Origin: Berberis thunbergii
Taxonomy: Eukaryota; Streptophyta; Magnoliopsida; Ranunculales; Berberidaceae
DNA: 64,000 nt
Direction: 5' to 3'
Assembly: GCA_003290165.1 (NCBI GenBank)
Contig: QNQO01006227.1
Location: 124,001-188,000, forward strand
A program made the position numbers and the translations under genes. Each line of letters begins with the position of its first letter. Position 1 is the stretch's first letter. Below are positions 32,682-45,441 of the stretch, piece by piece. Under the pieces are notes generated by a model, which did not search any database, was not told the DNA's origin, and saw only the letters and a program-made list of their open reading frames with translations.

Positions 32682-34267
32682 CCTTCTAGTGCTAGGCCTG
32701 GTTGCTCATTTTCACTACGTCCGGAGCGAACAAACTCATCCGCGCGTCCGAATGAAACTCTCCCGAATGCAGAATTACACCAGCACCGCCCTTTGCAGTC
32801 TCCACCGCACCTGGGCCCTCATCTATAACTTTCCCTTTGTCACCAGCAGTCGACCCTTTGTTGAGTGCTAGCTCAGTGGACTTCGAAGGGAGAGAATGAA
32901 GCGAGATGTCTAGCGGACCCTCCAATACCTTGATATACGGTCTGAAGCAAGATGGCGGAAAATGTGGACTGCAAGAGGGATGGTCCACGCTGCAACGACT
33001 ATTGTAAGATGATCCACATGCAGGACGATAGATCTTCGAGATCATAGGCAAATTTTCATCAGAGCCCTCCAGTGAAACAAGTCTTGATTGGTCAGCAACA
33101 GTAGAAGTCGCCACAGCAGCCAACATCAACTTCTTATTGAAAGCTTCAGCCTACTTGGTACTCAACTTCGATGCGCCTTAAACTTTAAAGGCTTCCTCTT
33201 CTTGGAAAGGGCTCCACCTTTGGACTTAACCTTCAGCGCTCTGAAGAGAGTGGGAGCCACGTGCCAGTGGGCCCACAATCCACTGCGATTAAAATTGGAA
33301 GGGCAGATAACTTCTTCCACACTCATTTTAGGCATGTCTCAGAATGCCTCCACAACAGCCTCCTCCTCTGGAGAAAGATGAGTAGTGGGGAACCTCCCTA
33401 CAAATAACACACGCAACGATCAACATACAATCAACACAACGAAGTCAAAAGGAAAACTATACTTATGAAGTGGCTTGAACTCTCGCTCAAGCGGACGACG
33501 ATTGAACTTGAAGTACTTCGAATCCGAAAGAGCCCGGAAACAAAATTTCTGCCAAAATTTAAAGTCATCTGAGAGTTTCCTAAAGCAAGCTCGCGGCTTC
33601 ATCTTACACACGGTGTGATCGTTCAGCTGAGTAGGAGTTTGTAACTGAATCACCCTCGGAGTCATGTAGACACCAACATCCTTTGCCTTGATTAATATAA
33701 GAAGAATAGTCCTGTCCCCATTCGGTACCAACTGGGCAGGAGGGATTCCAAGAAATTTCAGAAAGCCCCAGATCTCGTCAAGTATAGGAAAACGAACACC
33801 AGTTTAAAGCATGTCGCCGTGCAAACAGAAGAATCCTTCTAGAGGAAACATTGGAGTCTGATCATCACTCAAATTGTAGAGTGGTAGGTCTTTAGGGACC
33901 CCATATGTCTTCTGAAGCCAGGCTCGATTCGGAAGCCGACCTATCTTCGAAGAACTGGAGGCCCTTGGAAAAAAACTCATCGTCAAGGTGATTTTGGCGA
34001 GCCATGAAAAAGTGAATAAGCTTTCAATTAAAAGTTGAACAAAACAGAGTCTCTAAAAATGAAGAAATGGAGGATTCGATCTCTACAGAAAGGGAGATCT
34101 AAATAGGGATTTATTTCTCGCATTTTTCTCCACTGATCCGACACACACTTAATTAATGGAGCGCACCGCTCAAGTAACGGTTTAGGCTCAATCATCATGA
34201 GCGGCATATATTTTCAAGAAGTGACTTAGTGAACCGATACGATAACCCACTAGCTCAGGGGAGTAGC

Positions 34268-34948
34268 TGATGATACTATGAAATGTCCTCTCTTATATAC
34301 CGTACACGTGTCATGATGATCTCAAGGAATAACAGGCCCAAGCATCAGCCCAACATTGATCCAGCCCAAGCAATTTCAAGCCCGCACAATGCAGTCCGCC
34401 AAGCGGGCCCCGATTACTACAGCCTACTAAGCCCACACGTCTCACAACCATCCTCAATGCCCGTAAGACCTATTAAGGTAAGTATCCTGGGGATCAGCTT
34501 CGGACAGGCAAGCTAGCAGCACTAGGTTTCAAACAAGGAAGCAAATACCAAAGTATACGTCGTACATGAAAACTTTCATCAAGGGACTACACTCCAATTG
34601 AGAACTATCTCCCGCATATCTAGGACCACGACTCTAACAAGGAAATTTTCTTCCACAACACAACTTCTAATTAGAGAAGGATCTCCAAGAAGATCTCCTT
34701 CCCTAAACTACGCCATTGATGGCCTGGTCGAACTAGGACTCCAACATTATAAATAAGAAATGAGGTTGGTAAGCTAAGGTACGCTACAAATTCCTTATTT
34801 AAAACATTAAGCTTTCCTCAAATCCTTATCTGACTTTAGCATCGGAGTGTCATCAGCCATCACAACGGTGGTCTATGGCTCACGTGCGTTCCTTATGTGG
34901 GTCAGTAGGTCAAGGTCAAGGTCAAGTAAGGAGCAAAAATCGACTGCA
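34268..34948 (+). repeat. 3' LTR of the middle Tat element
   Basis: Partner of 19427-20071. A purine-rich CTCAGGGGAGTAGC tract precedes it at 34254-34267. An extra CAAGGTCAAGGTCAAG short repeat near 34910-34926 explains part of the length difference. Confidence 0.85.
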
Positions 34949-34953
34949 TCAAC

Positions 34954-37900
34954 TACTATTCTGACGGAAGCTCCGTCCCTTTGCTCTTCAAGTAAGTCTA
35001 GTCCAACTCTTAAAGCTTCATCGTTGTCTTCTATCTTGAACTCTTCCATCCTAAATGTAGGCTTCCTAGTTCCATTGGAAAAATTGTCTCAGACCCATAG
35101 GCCAGTGCGAATGGCGTCAATCCAGTCGGAGTCCTCTTTGTGGTATGGTCCCATAACCTTTGTTTGCATCGAGTTTCCTCTTGATTGCTTCCAGAATAGT
35201 TTGGTTGATGACTTATGCTTGTCCATTGGCCTGGGGTGACCCGACACGAAAAAAATGGAGATTGATGCCTAGTTCGACGCAAAGTTGCTTGACTTTCCTG
35301 CCTTCAAATTGAGTCTTGTTATCACTAACCAGGATTTTTGGTATTTTGAACCTGCAAACGATAGACTTTCAAAGAAAGTTCTTGATCTGATTATCTTCTA
35401 TCTTGAAGAGGGGCTCTACTCCTACCCCTTTTGGTGAAGTAGTCGACCGCCACAAGGAATTTTTTTTTCTTTTGGGGATGGGGAGTGGGCCTATGATGTC
35501 CATCACCTACTGGGCGAAGGGCCACAGGTTAGTCATTGGAACCAGGTTTTGTGCAAGCATATGTGTGTATGGGGCATATATCTGACACTTATTGCCCTCG
35601 AGGACAGGTCTTTGGTCTCTTGGTGCACTTTTGGCCAATAATACCCCAACGTGAGAGTTTATGAGCTAGTATCCTTCTTCCTAGGTGGTTCCCTGTCATG
35701 CCCGATTACATTCTCGCAGATTCCTTCATGGATTTATAGCAGGACCGGGTCTGCCTCTTTGGGGGTCTGGCATCTGAGCAGAAGGTCAGTTGTTGATCTC
35801 CTGTACAACCTGTTGATGAGGAGTGTCTACCGTACCCCTTTATTTTTCAATTTGTGGGCCTATAGCTTATCTGCTGGAAGGATTCCATCTTTTATGCATT
35901 TGATCAAGGGGTTCATCCATGTTCTCCATAATTGTGGAAAGGGTTTCGTGGAGCCATCCTTTTTCTAGGGCCTACTTCTCCTAGAACTCTGAGTGGATCA
36001 AAGTCATTATCTGCAAACAAGGCCTTTCCAGCCAGGTCGTTGTCTTCTTGGTTGTCTGCCCTAGAGTAGTGGTGGAGTAGTATTTTTTTGAACCATTTTT
36101 TGGCGTTGATTGCATTTTTGCAATAGGCAATCAATCGGGGCTCTTTAACATCGAATTTACTATTCACCCAATTGACCACTAGTAGGGAGTCGCCGAGCAT
36201 CATGATTTCTTCTATATTGATTCCTCTGGCTAGTTTTAGCCCGGCTAGGAGAACCTCATACTCAGCTTCATTGTTTGAAGCGCGGAAGCCAAATTTGTTA
36301 GTCTTCTTGAGTGTGACCCCTTCAGAGGTGTAAAAGACAATCACTACTCCGCAACCCTTAATGTTGGATGACCCGTCGCATCACAAGATTTATCTCTGTG
36401 GAGGCGGCTCGAGGTTCTCATCTTCTTGCTAGTCTTTCAGTTCCAGTTCTCCTATCCCAATGAACTTGGCGATGAAGTCTGCCAATGCTTATGCCTTGAT
36501 GATCGTTCTTGGAGTGTAGTGGATGTCAAACTGTCCGAGGTCCACTAACTAGTTGATCATTCTTCTTGATAGCTCTGGATTGTGCAATACCGATAGGAGT
36601 GGGTACTCGGTCAGGATTTTCATTGAGTGGGCTTGGAAGTAGGGTTGGAGGAAGTCACCGGCGCTAAAGCCAATTTTTCATATTAGGATAGTTAGCTTGC
36701 GCCCCATCGAACATTTCGCTGATGTAGTAGACGAGCTTCTTTTTCCTTTCTCCTCCCGAATTAGAGTTGAGTTGACAACGTGCTATGAGATTGTGAGGTA
36801 TACGTAGAGCATCTCACCTGAAGTAGATTTTGATAGCAGCTTCGTGTTTTCCATGTATGCCTTCAAGTCTTGGAAGGCCTGTTCACACTGCTCTCCCCAT
36901 TGGAATTCTTTGTTCCATTTAGGATCTTAAAGAATGTGAGGCATTTGTCTAAATATTTGGAAATAAACATGTTTAGGGCTGCCAACCTCCTAGTCAAGCT
37001 TTAAACTTCTTCAATGATTGCTTGTGGTCTCATGTCAAAAAGAGTCTAAATCTACTTTAGATCAGCCTCTATTCCTCTTTGGTTGACTATGTAGCGCAAG
37101 AATTTCCTTACTGCACCCCAAAGATGCATTTCTGTGAGTTAAGCTTCATTTGGTACTTCCTCAGTTGGGAGAATGCTCCTTGGAGGTCTGCCAGGTGATC
37201 GAGATTGTGGAGGCTTTTTATCAGCATGTCGTCAATGTAGAATTCCATGGCCTTTCCAATCTGTCCTTTGAACATTCGGTTCACCAATACGTTGCACCTT
37301 CACTCTTCATTCTGAATGACATTACCCAATAGTAGTATGGGTCTCTGTCCGTTATGAAGGTGGTATTCTCCTGGCCAGGCGTGTGTATATTGATCAAATT
37401 TTAGCCTGAATATGCGTCCATGATGCTGAGTAGGCTGTGTCCGGATGTCACATCCACGATCTGGTCTATCCGGGGCAGTGGAAAGTTGTCTTTTAGGCAT
37501 GCTTTGGTAAGGTTGGTGTAGTCCATGCAGGCCCTTCACTTCATTTTTTCTTTCTCACCAGGACCATGTTTGCTAGCCATTTCGGGTGGCGAGACTCCCT
37601 TATCATTTCAACGTTCAAAAGTGTTTTTATATCTTCGTTAATGGCCTGGTTGTGCTCAGGAGCCACCGACATTCTTTTATCTCGGACTGGCTTTAAGTCA
37701 TGATTGATTGCCAGTCGGTGCCTGATTACCGTGGGCTCAATCCCACCATGTCTTTCATTGTCTTAGCAAAAACTCCATGACTCTACTTTAAGAGCGTGAC
37801 TAACTGATTTGCCAATGCTCTATTGAGATAAGAGCCTATCTGGACTGCTTTCGTGTTAGTTGGTTGTCCAGGTATATTGTGATGACTTCTTTAGGTTGTC

Positions 37901-38411
37901 CAACATTCAACCTTCCCTTGGGATGGATGGAGGCTCGAGGTCCAAAAGTGGAGGAGAGTCCTCTATATCTGGATTCAGGGTTTCCTCATCCAAATCCTTT
38001 TACTCGGGTCGGTGTGCCTGGCCCTGGCATAGTGACATTTCAAAGTGATAGTTTTGTCTCCTCTGATTGTCCCTACTATGTCGCTGTCAGAGGGGTATTT
38101 AAGGAACTGGTGCTGGGTGGAGACAACTGCCTCAATGGGGTGTAATCAAGGTCGGCCCAAGATTACGTTGTATACAGAGTGCGCATCTATGACTGAGAAC
38201 TCTATCATCAGGATCCTCTGTAGGTTTGGTTGCCTTGCGACCACCGGCAGTGTGATTTTACCGATTGGGTAGCAACTTTTTCCATTTTAGTCGAACGTGG
38301 ATGCTGTCGATCCCGAGTGATCCTTTCTACCACCTTTGTTAAGTGATCTAGGTGGAGCAGGATCAGACTCATGTCAAGGGCAGCCTCAGCCGCCTTCGCG
38401 CTGGACTGCAT
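34954..38411 (-). pseudogene. gag start and pol remains of the outer Tat element
   Basis: Pieces on the - strand, in order: gag start (38208-38411); protease/RT linker (FLKYPSDSDIVGTIRGDK, about 38130-38050); RT (PLPRIDQIVDVTSGHSLLSI, about 37480-37400); RNase H (35913-36344, FGFRASNNEAEYEVLLAGLK and LLHHYSRADNQEDNDLAGKA); integrase core (34960-35330, WDHTTKRTPTGLTPFALAYG). The integrase frame breaks off at 34954, where the middle element inserted, and resumes at 19426. Frameshifts and stops are frequent. The capsid part of gag is absent. Confidence 0.78.
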
Positions 38412-38615
38412 GGTTGTTCAACCTCCTCATCATATCGATTCAGCCCTGTGGTTGGGCTTCACCAACCAGAGATTCATCTGGCTTGACATCATAGTTGAGG
38501 GTTTGAGATCTGGTGTTGGCGACTATTTCTCGATGCTTTGCTTAGCTAGAAAGAACTTTGTACCTTCGTTTCAGAAAAAAATTATCGTCTTTCCCCAAAG
38601 ACGGAGCCAAACTGA

Positions 38616-39204
38616 TGTGTTCAGATTCGTCCTTGTTGATAAGCTAATCTCGAGCTTCCAAAAATGAGCAGCGGTTAAACTAGAGACCACCATTGTGGTG
38701 GCTGAAGGCACCCCGATGCTTAAGTCAGATATCTATACAAGGAATAGTGGAGACTGTATGTAAATTGGAATGTGTATGCGTACATTTGTTCTTCCTTTCA
38801 CCATATTTTATAGCGAGTGTTCCCTCCCTAACTGTCCCTGCAATCGATTGCATGATGGAGGGAGGAGGTCTGGCATAAGATCTTACCTATGCATGACTGA
38901 GTCTCTTTGACACTTTGCTCTGTTTAGGACCCAATGCTTGGTTGGGCTAAGAGATGATTTCGTGTGAGTGAATCTAAGGCCTATGGCAGCTCTGAGATCC
39001 ATGTTCGAGCCTTATTGTTCTCGGCCAAGCCCTAAGATCGGTGCCTTTTGGGCTGGCGTGTTTTGGGCACCTGACTTACAGGCTGAACAACAATTTTTGA
39101 ATGGGTCTCCTTGAGATTGCGCTGAAGTCTTTCTCGTACTAGGGTTAGCCATGCCACGTGTATGGCTATGATCGCGTGACTATTTGATGTTTCATCAATT
39201 ACCA
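38616..39204 (-). repeat. 5' LTR of the outer Tat element
   Basis: Begins (inner edge) TGTGTTCAGATTCG and ends TTTCATCAATTACCA. The primer-site sequence, read on the - strand as TTTGGCTCCGTCTTTGGGGA, is directly inside it. Confidence 0.82.
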
Positions 39205-39435
39205 TATTGCAGGGGTAATTCTTCCATCAAATTGACCCTGAATTTTACATTACATAATCTATTAACACACACACCACACTAAAACCATAGTCCTTAAGCT
39301 GCATTAGAAGGCCCTAAATGTCCTTCGCAAGTTGTTATTGAGTTTATTCTTCAAAAAGTTTAGGAGCTTGAGTCATTGATTAAAATTTTGCCTTCTTACT
39401 TGATATCCACACTTACTATCATTTAATTGCTACAC

Positions 39436-39466
<31 letters not shown>

Positions 39467-40140
39467 GAATAGCATTGCTTGCTATAAAAATAATGTTGCT
39501 TTGACATAATAATCATAGTCCACTTCAATTCTAATGCAATCCTTAGAGGCAAGCGAATGAGGGAGATTTGAATTTGAGAAATGATATGACATGCTAAAGC
39601 TTATGATATGGTTGGTAGGTTCTTCTTCACAGTTGTTAGGGTTAGATCTTGAGATTCCAACATTAACTACCTAATAACTTTCATATTTATTCTCATCCTT
39701 GATTTTCTCTCATCATCTTCCTTATTAAAATCCAAGGATTGTGTTTTTGCGAAATTTTGTTTTCTTGATATTACTAAAAGAAAAAGGGCGAAAATAAAAA
39801 TTATATTTTTCGAGGATTTGTTTTTGAAAAATTTTGAGGTTTTTCTAATTATCATTTCTTCTAAATATTTATTGATTTTTGAAACTACTCCCTGATCTTC
39901 TAATTATTATTTATTCTATTTATATACTTAGGCTCCATTTATTGTGGTTAATAAATTTATTTACTTGCATCCTATTTTTTTTTTTCACATAGACATGTAA
40001 AGGAACATATTTACTAGTTATATAATTTGCACTCGCCTGAATTAGTTGACTACGGTAGTGATAGTATAGTGGTTGTATCTTATACCTTTTCCTCCGATCA
40101 AAAACTAAGGGAAGAATGGTCATTAATTACTAATTAGAAA
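39205..40140. other. AT-rich spacer with a trinucleotide microsatellite
   Basis: No gene recognised. A (TTA)n run of about ten units lies at 39436-39467. Confidence 0.6.
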
Positions 40141-40149
40141 ACTTAGACC

Positions 40150-43100
40150 TAAAATTTGACCAAAAAATGAAATTGCTGAGACACGATTTTTCTTGTTTTA
40201 TTTCCAGGTATCCATTCACCATATAATCTTCGACTTCCCTTTCCACTTTTCGTAAGCAGGCCCGAGTTTTTTCCAGTATTTCAACAACACTGCCTTATAA
40301 TTCTTTTAAAATCGAATATATTCAAGATTCTCTGGAGCATTTCTGGCACTCCATGTCCAACATTTACTCTATTCAACCTTTATCGGGGGTTATTATGGGA
40401 AATTTGAATGCTATCAGTCAACCTGGAAAAAAAATGGGTGGTAACTGACCTGTTTTTTTTTTTTTTTCTAGTCTTAGTCACCTTAGGAATTTTTTTTGAC
40501 ATTCATCAAATGTTGGATTTCCCCCTTAACGACTCTTAGTTCACTTGGAACAACAAGATAAAAGACTAAAATGAGGTTAAGGCTAAACTAGATCATATCA
40601 TTGTCTCGACTGAGTGGGTGGACGTGTTCCCTTCTGCTTCTGCCCATACAATTCACACATCATCTTCAGATCACAGGGCTATTTCCCTTCAGTTAGTCTC
40701 TAACTTCAGTTCAAATCCAAAACTTTTTAAATTCTTCCATATGTGGACTAGAGACCCTTCTTACCGATGGGTGATTCAAACTAACTGGGCCTCAAGACAA
40801 CGTCCCTCTCCGACTCATAATATCCATATAAAGACTAAGAAGTTTAGCTGTAGCCTCACTAGGTGCAATAAAAGAGACTTTAAGAATATTCAGTTGTGTG
40901 TCTCTTCCTTAGATAAACTCCAAAATGATCTTCCTTAGGAGGACAATGCTACAACCATCTCCTTACTGGAAGAACATCTCTATGAACTTCAGCTTCGAGA
41001 CGAGATATTTTGGAGAAACAAGTCTGTTCCTCCTGGCTCATAAATGGTGACAAGAACACCAAATTCTTTCACCTAACTTCTTTTCTTCGAAGGAAAACCA
41101 GATTCTATGTCTTAAAGATGACAATAATGTGTAACATTCCACACCAAAAACTGTTGGATTCACAATTAACGACTATTTCTCTAATATTTTTCAATCCTCC
41201 AATCCGACTCCTGATCCGGTGATTCATGTCTTATTTAGTCTAATCATCTCGCAGGCGTATAATGCAGCTCTGCTGGCTATTCTCACTGTTGTAGATATCT
41301 AGGCGGTTGTTTTCGATATGGGCAGCCACAAAGCTTCTGGCCCTGATGGTTTTCATGCTTTCTTCTTTCAATATTACTGGGATATTGTGAAAACGAATGT
41401 CATAGAGGTTGTTACGCATTTCTTCACTTCCAAGCAGTTAGATCCTAAGTTGAATGAAACTTTCATTGCTCTGATCCCTAAAGTGGGCAATCCTATTTTG
41501 CCAGATAAATTTTGCCCTATAGGCCTCTGTAATGTTATTTATAAAGTAATCTTCAAAATTCTAGCCAACCATCTCAAACCTTTGCTCGATAACATTATTT
41601 CCCCTAACGAGGGAGTCTTTCACCTAGGTCGCTCAATAGCGGATAATGTTAGCCTTGCACATGAAACTTTCTATCAAATGAAGCATTTTTGAAAGAAAAA
41701 ACAAGGTTGGATGGTAATCAAAATCGATATGCCCAAAGCCTATGATAGGGTTGAACGGTCTTTTCAGGTTCAAGTGCTCAAGCAGCTTGGTTTTACAGAA
41801 GAATGGATTGAAATGATCAATCAATGTGTTTCCACGACCTCTATCTGAATCCTTCTTAATGATTCCCCATTTCTCCCATTAAGCATCCAGAGACATCTAC
41901 CAAGGCGACCCTCTATCTCCTTACTTTTTCTTGTTGGTAGCAGAAGCGCTCTCACGCCTTCTCAATAAGGCTGAAACATCAGGCAGAATTCAAGGTATCA
42001 AACTCCGGTGACATTCCCCTTTGATCAATCATCTACTCTATGACGATGATATGATGATTTTCTGCAGAGCCTCTTTAGCTGAATCCCATTCAGTTAAAGA
42101 TATTCTACAACAGTATTGTCTGGCTTCAGGTCAAGGAGTCAATTATGACAAATCTTCAATCTATTACAGCTCAAATGTGCACCTTAAACATGCTAAAATG
42201 ATTAATAGGATCTTGGGCATTAGGAGCTATAATCCTAAAGATAAATATCTTGGCTCCCCCATTTTGTTTTCCAAGAAGAAAGCTACAAACTTCCGATTCC
42301 TTATTGACAAAGTTAATGCTAAACTTTCTTCTTGAAAAGCCAAATCCTCTCTCAAGCGGGTCGCACTGTAATGATCAAATCGGTTCTCAACTCGATCCCC
42401 ATTTACACTATGCAAACTTTTCTACTGCCTTGCATCGTCTCAACAAATATGGACCACCTGGCTAGGGATTTCTAGTGGAATGGGGCGATTGAAAGTAAGA
42501 ACAAACATTTTTGTACTTGGGATTGGGTTTGTTTGCCCCAAATTCTCGGGGGTCTATTGGCCAATAACATTTTGAATGCTTTCTTCTTTCTTTAACACCA
42601 TCGAACCTGCCAGTTCAAATTGTTATATTTTCGATACAAGAGTATCTTCCAGTTAGAAAACCCCCTCCTTGGCTTCCTTCACTTGGAGGGGTAGCCCCCT
42701 TCTCAAAATGAAACACTTTCTTATTTGGCAAATCATGTCAAGGAATCAAACCAACCCCAACCCTACCAATCCCATTCTTCATCCTTCTATCCGGGACCTT
42801 TAGACCTCTCCTCCTGGAGGTTCCCTTCACTGGAATTCAAAACTTATCAATTCTCTTTTTTCGATTCTAGTTGTTAGGGATATTCAAGACATTTTAATCT
42901 GGCCAACTATCAATCCTGACAAACTCCTCTGAACTTTTGACAAAAGAGGTCTTTTTTCGGTCAAAAGTGCAACGCGGGCTTTCACTATGGGTCATTTGGA
43001 AACTTACTTCCCTTCTACCCCTTTCCACTTTTAGCTCTAACCTTTTGAGATCCATTTGGAGAATCAAAGCCTCTCCTAGTGCTCTGTTTCTCCTCTAGAA

Positions 43101-44100
43101 GTTTAGCCAAAATTTACTTCCCACAATAGCCAATTTAGTTCGGATCCATATCCCCATAGAGGACAACTCCCTTTTTTGCCATGCCCAGAAGAAAGATGTG
43201 CTCCATCTTTTCTTCCTTTGCCCTATCATTTCCCGATTTTGGCTTCTCTCTCCTTTTCCTATTGATTGGGCAGCCCCAAACCTCAACCTTCACTCCGTTC
43301 TAAGAGTCTTCGAATTCATGCGGGATTCTGCTAAAGCCCATGCAATGAATTTTGATGAGATGTTTTTCCAGTTTACCGTCATTTTTATGACTATTTGGTA
43401 TCTGCGTAATTAAACTATTTTCAACAATACAAGGTCTCCCCAATGACCTTTGTGTCCCATTGTCATAATATTTGGGAGTCTTGGTACAAGCAATGGTTCC
43501 TTACTAGGTTAGACTCAACCACATCCCATTTTCAATCGATCCCCAAATCTTTGACACAGCCATAACAAACAATTAGCTTGCCTCCCGCTCCTCTATAGCT
43601 CTGGCCCTAGCCTCAGTGGTCCCTATTCCTGTTACTATGTCTTCACAATCACAGTTTGTCCAGGACTAAATTCACTCAGCTCGCACCTATAAGCTTAATC
43701 TCAAAGCAAACCATTTTCAGCCACTTCCACTCTGCATTGAAAGAGATACAGGTATTGTAATGTTTGACGCGTGCTTCTTTAAGTCTACCAAACAGGGGGG
43801 CGTTGAAGTTTCGGCAACCGACATTGCTGAAAATATTTTAGCTTCTGCTGCCTGTCAAATGTGTGACAAAGTTTTTGACAACATGATGGCAGAAGGATAT
43901 GCAGCTAAATCAGCCTTGTTACTGATCCAGGCTAAAAGATGGAGGATCATACTTTTTTTGGAGACTCTGCGACCCTTTTTGACCTCATTTAGAATGGCGA
44001 ATCTCAACAACTCTCTAGTGTGCATTGGGTCCGGCGCCCTCTTATTTGTAATATTAAACACCTGTTTCTTATGTTTTTTTTTTTTGGCAATGTAAATATA
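40150..44100 (+). pseudogene. decayed L1-type LINE (endonuclease, RT, zf-RVT, RNase H-like)
   Basis: Order along the + strand: end of an AP-like endonuclease (GNLNAIS near 40398, LDHIIVSTEWVDVFPSASAH and SSDHRAISL near 40590-40690); RT with KASGPDGFHAFFFQYYWDIV (41328-41390), IALIPKVGNP and the catalytic YDDD (42040, the YxDD box); a zinc-binding RT tail (DVLHLFFLCPIISRFW, about 43195-43245); an RNase H-like end (43560-44090). This is the domain order of plant L1 elements. Frameshifts and stops occur throughout; no target duplication or A tail was found. Confidence 0.82.
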
Positions 44101-45427
44101 TATCTAAAGACCTTAATAGTAAGGCTCATCACTTGGTGTCGATTGCCGGCAGACTTGGTTGTACGAGCTCTTAGTTATTAACATATTGACTATGGCTTTT
44201 AACAAAACAATGAGGTACAAATTGATAAACACACTTGGACAATATCATGTAACAACAGAAATTCAAGCATTGCTCTCCTGAACCCCTAGATTCATTTTGT
44301 CCAACAATAAACTCACCACATGCTCGCCGAAAGCGACGATGTATTTTTTTTTTTTTTTTTACTAATAATTACAAACAGAACATGGAAGGTCTTAGCAACG
44401 TCAAGAGCTTCGGGATAGAAAGGTACATAGGAAATAATTAAAAACAATATTCTTGAGGAATTCCTTGATAAGGACCGGTGGGAAAAAAACCCAAAATATC
44501 CAACATTTTGTCTTCAAATCTCTTATCCAACAAATGATATCCTTGTTCTCATTTCCAATTCCTCAAATGTGTTGTATTCTTTCTCATCCATGTATGTTCC
44601 ATTTCCTACAATAAAATGAAACATGAATAACTGACACAATTTAAGCACAAATCATTTTGTACTAAAAGCAACCAAATAAATATTTGCATGACATTATGTT
44701 TAAAAATGAAGACCATATGTAGAAAATTTTGATAATGCTTAATTTAAGAACACATTTCATGCATGAAAATGAGCATTATCAGATCCTCTTATCCCTTTTC
44801 CTCATCTTCATAGTGTTTGGTGGTGTAAAGGGTAACTTCAAGTGTATAAATGTCAACTTCTTGCGTAAGAAAATCAAGCGGAGGGACAATATGGTACTCT
44901 TGGACCCAAAGAAGGAGAGATTCACCATTAAGAAGTGAAGTTGGTGTCTCCGTAGGTGAAGGGGTTAAATTAAAAGAAGCTTTCATTGATTTGAAAGGAA
45001 GGGAGAAAAATTCAAAAAAACAGACAATGTTTATGTTGAGAGAAAATAAATTTGCAGGGAATATGTTTCTAAAAAGATAGCAAATTGCTGAGAATTTGAA
45101 GGAAGTTGAGATAGACCAAAATACTTATCTGAGTTGATCAAATTGGTGATGTAGCTTTATAGAGTTGGTGATGTGCACATAAAAGAAGGTGTGTTGTTGT
45201 TTGAAAATATAATGGTAATGGTTGTAATTGGGAAAAAAGAATGAGAGATTTTGATGATTATACACTCTCAGTCAAATCTATTTTCTCACAACTATGAGGT
45301 AAGAGTGAGCGGAATGTTTGGGCTAAATTTTGACTGGATTCAAGTTGGGTACCCATAACCTGTTCGATGGACTAGTGGGCTTATCATTGTTAGGCCCAAA
45401 TCTATGACATTTGGACTTCCCTATTTC
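44101..45427. other. AT-rich spacer, no gene recognised
   Basis: A T run at 44344-44360. Short ORFs at 44729-45080 on both strands show no family resemblance I can support. Confidence 0.4.
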
Positions 45428-45441
45428 AAAGATCCAAAGCG

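Larger units (their letters stand above)
31150..34016 (-). pseudogene. antisense accessory ORF of the middle Tat element
   Basis: Read on the - strand. The N-terminal part is at 33804-33986 and 33420-33731, with the 'putative gypsy type transposon'-like block IWGFLKFLGIPPAQLVPNGD. A low-complexity middle is at 32692-33129. A coiled-coil-like Glu/Leu-rich part is at 31368-31577. The acidic tail at 31140-31325 reads ISELSEEESDPDHD and then VPPPDEEYISYICTF. It opposes the gag direction and lies just before the 3' LTR, the usual place of the antisense ORF in Tat elements. Frames are broken, and about 31905-32681 looks like foreign sequence. Confidence 0.65.
19427..34948 (+). mobile_element. middle Tat-type LTR retrotransposon, nested in the outer element
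   Basis: 5' LTR 19427-20071, 3' LTR 34268-34948, both starting TGAT(A/G)ATAC and ending CGACTGCA. The target duplication is GCAAC (19422-19426) against TCAAC (34949-34953), one mismatch. The content in order is primer site, gag (split by a chromovirus), protease, about 3 kb of untranslated and tandem-repeat DNA, and an accessory ORF on the opposite strand (about 34016-31150). I find no reverse transcriptase, RNase H or integrase, so it is a non-autonomous or deleted element. Confidence 0.82.
17186..39204 (-). mobile_element. outer Tat-type LTR retrotransposon (decayed), split by a nested element
   Basis: Both LTRs are present: 17186-17761 (3' LTR for this - strand element) and 38616-39204 (5' LTR). 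The primer site is at 38593-38612. Then come a gag start (38411-38208), protease/RT/RNase H/integrase remains (38200-34954), the rest of the integrase after the nested insertion (19426-19130), a 3' untranslated part and a C9 run (G9 purine tract) at 17759-17767. The gag core is missing. Frames are broken throughout. The outermost flanks (TACTGA on the left, TATTGC on the right) suggest but do not prove a duplication. Confidence 0.8.

Noticed and set aside
44729..45080. Small secreted or membrane protein ORFs
   Set aside because: Both strands give ORFs of similar length in AT-rich DNA, with no recognisable family or flanking signals.
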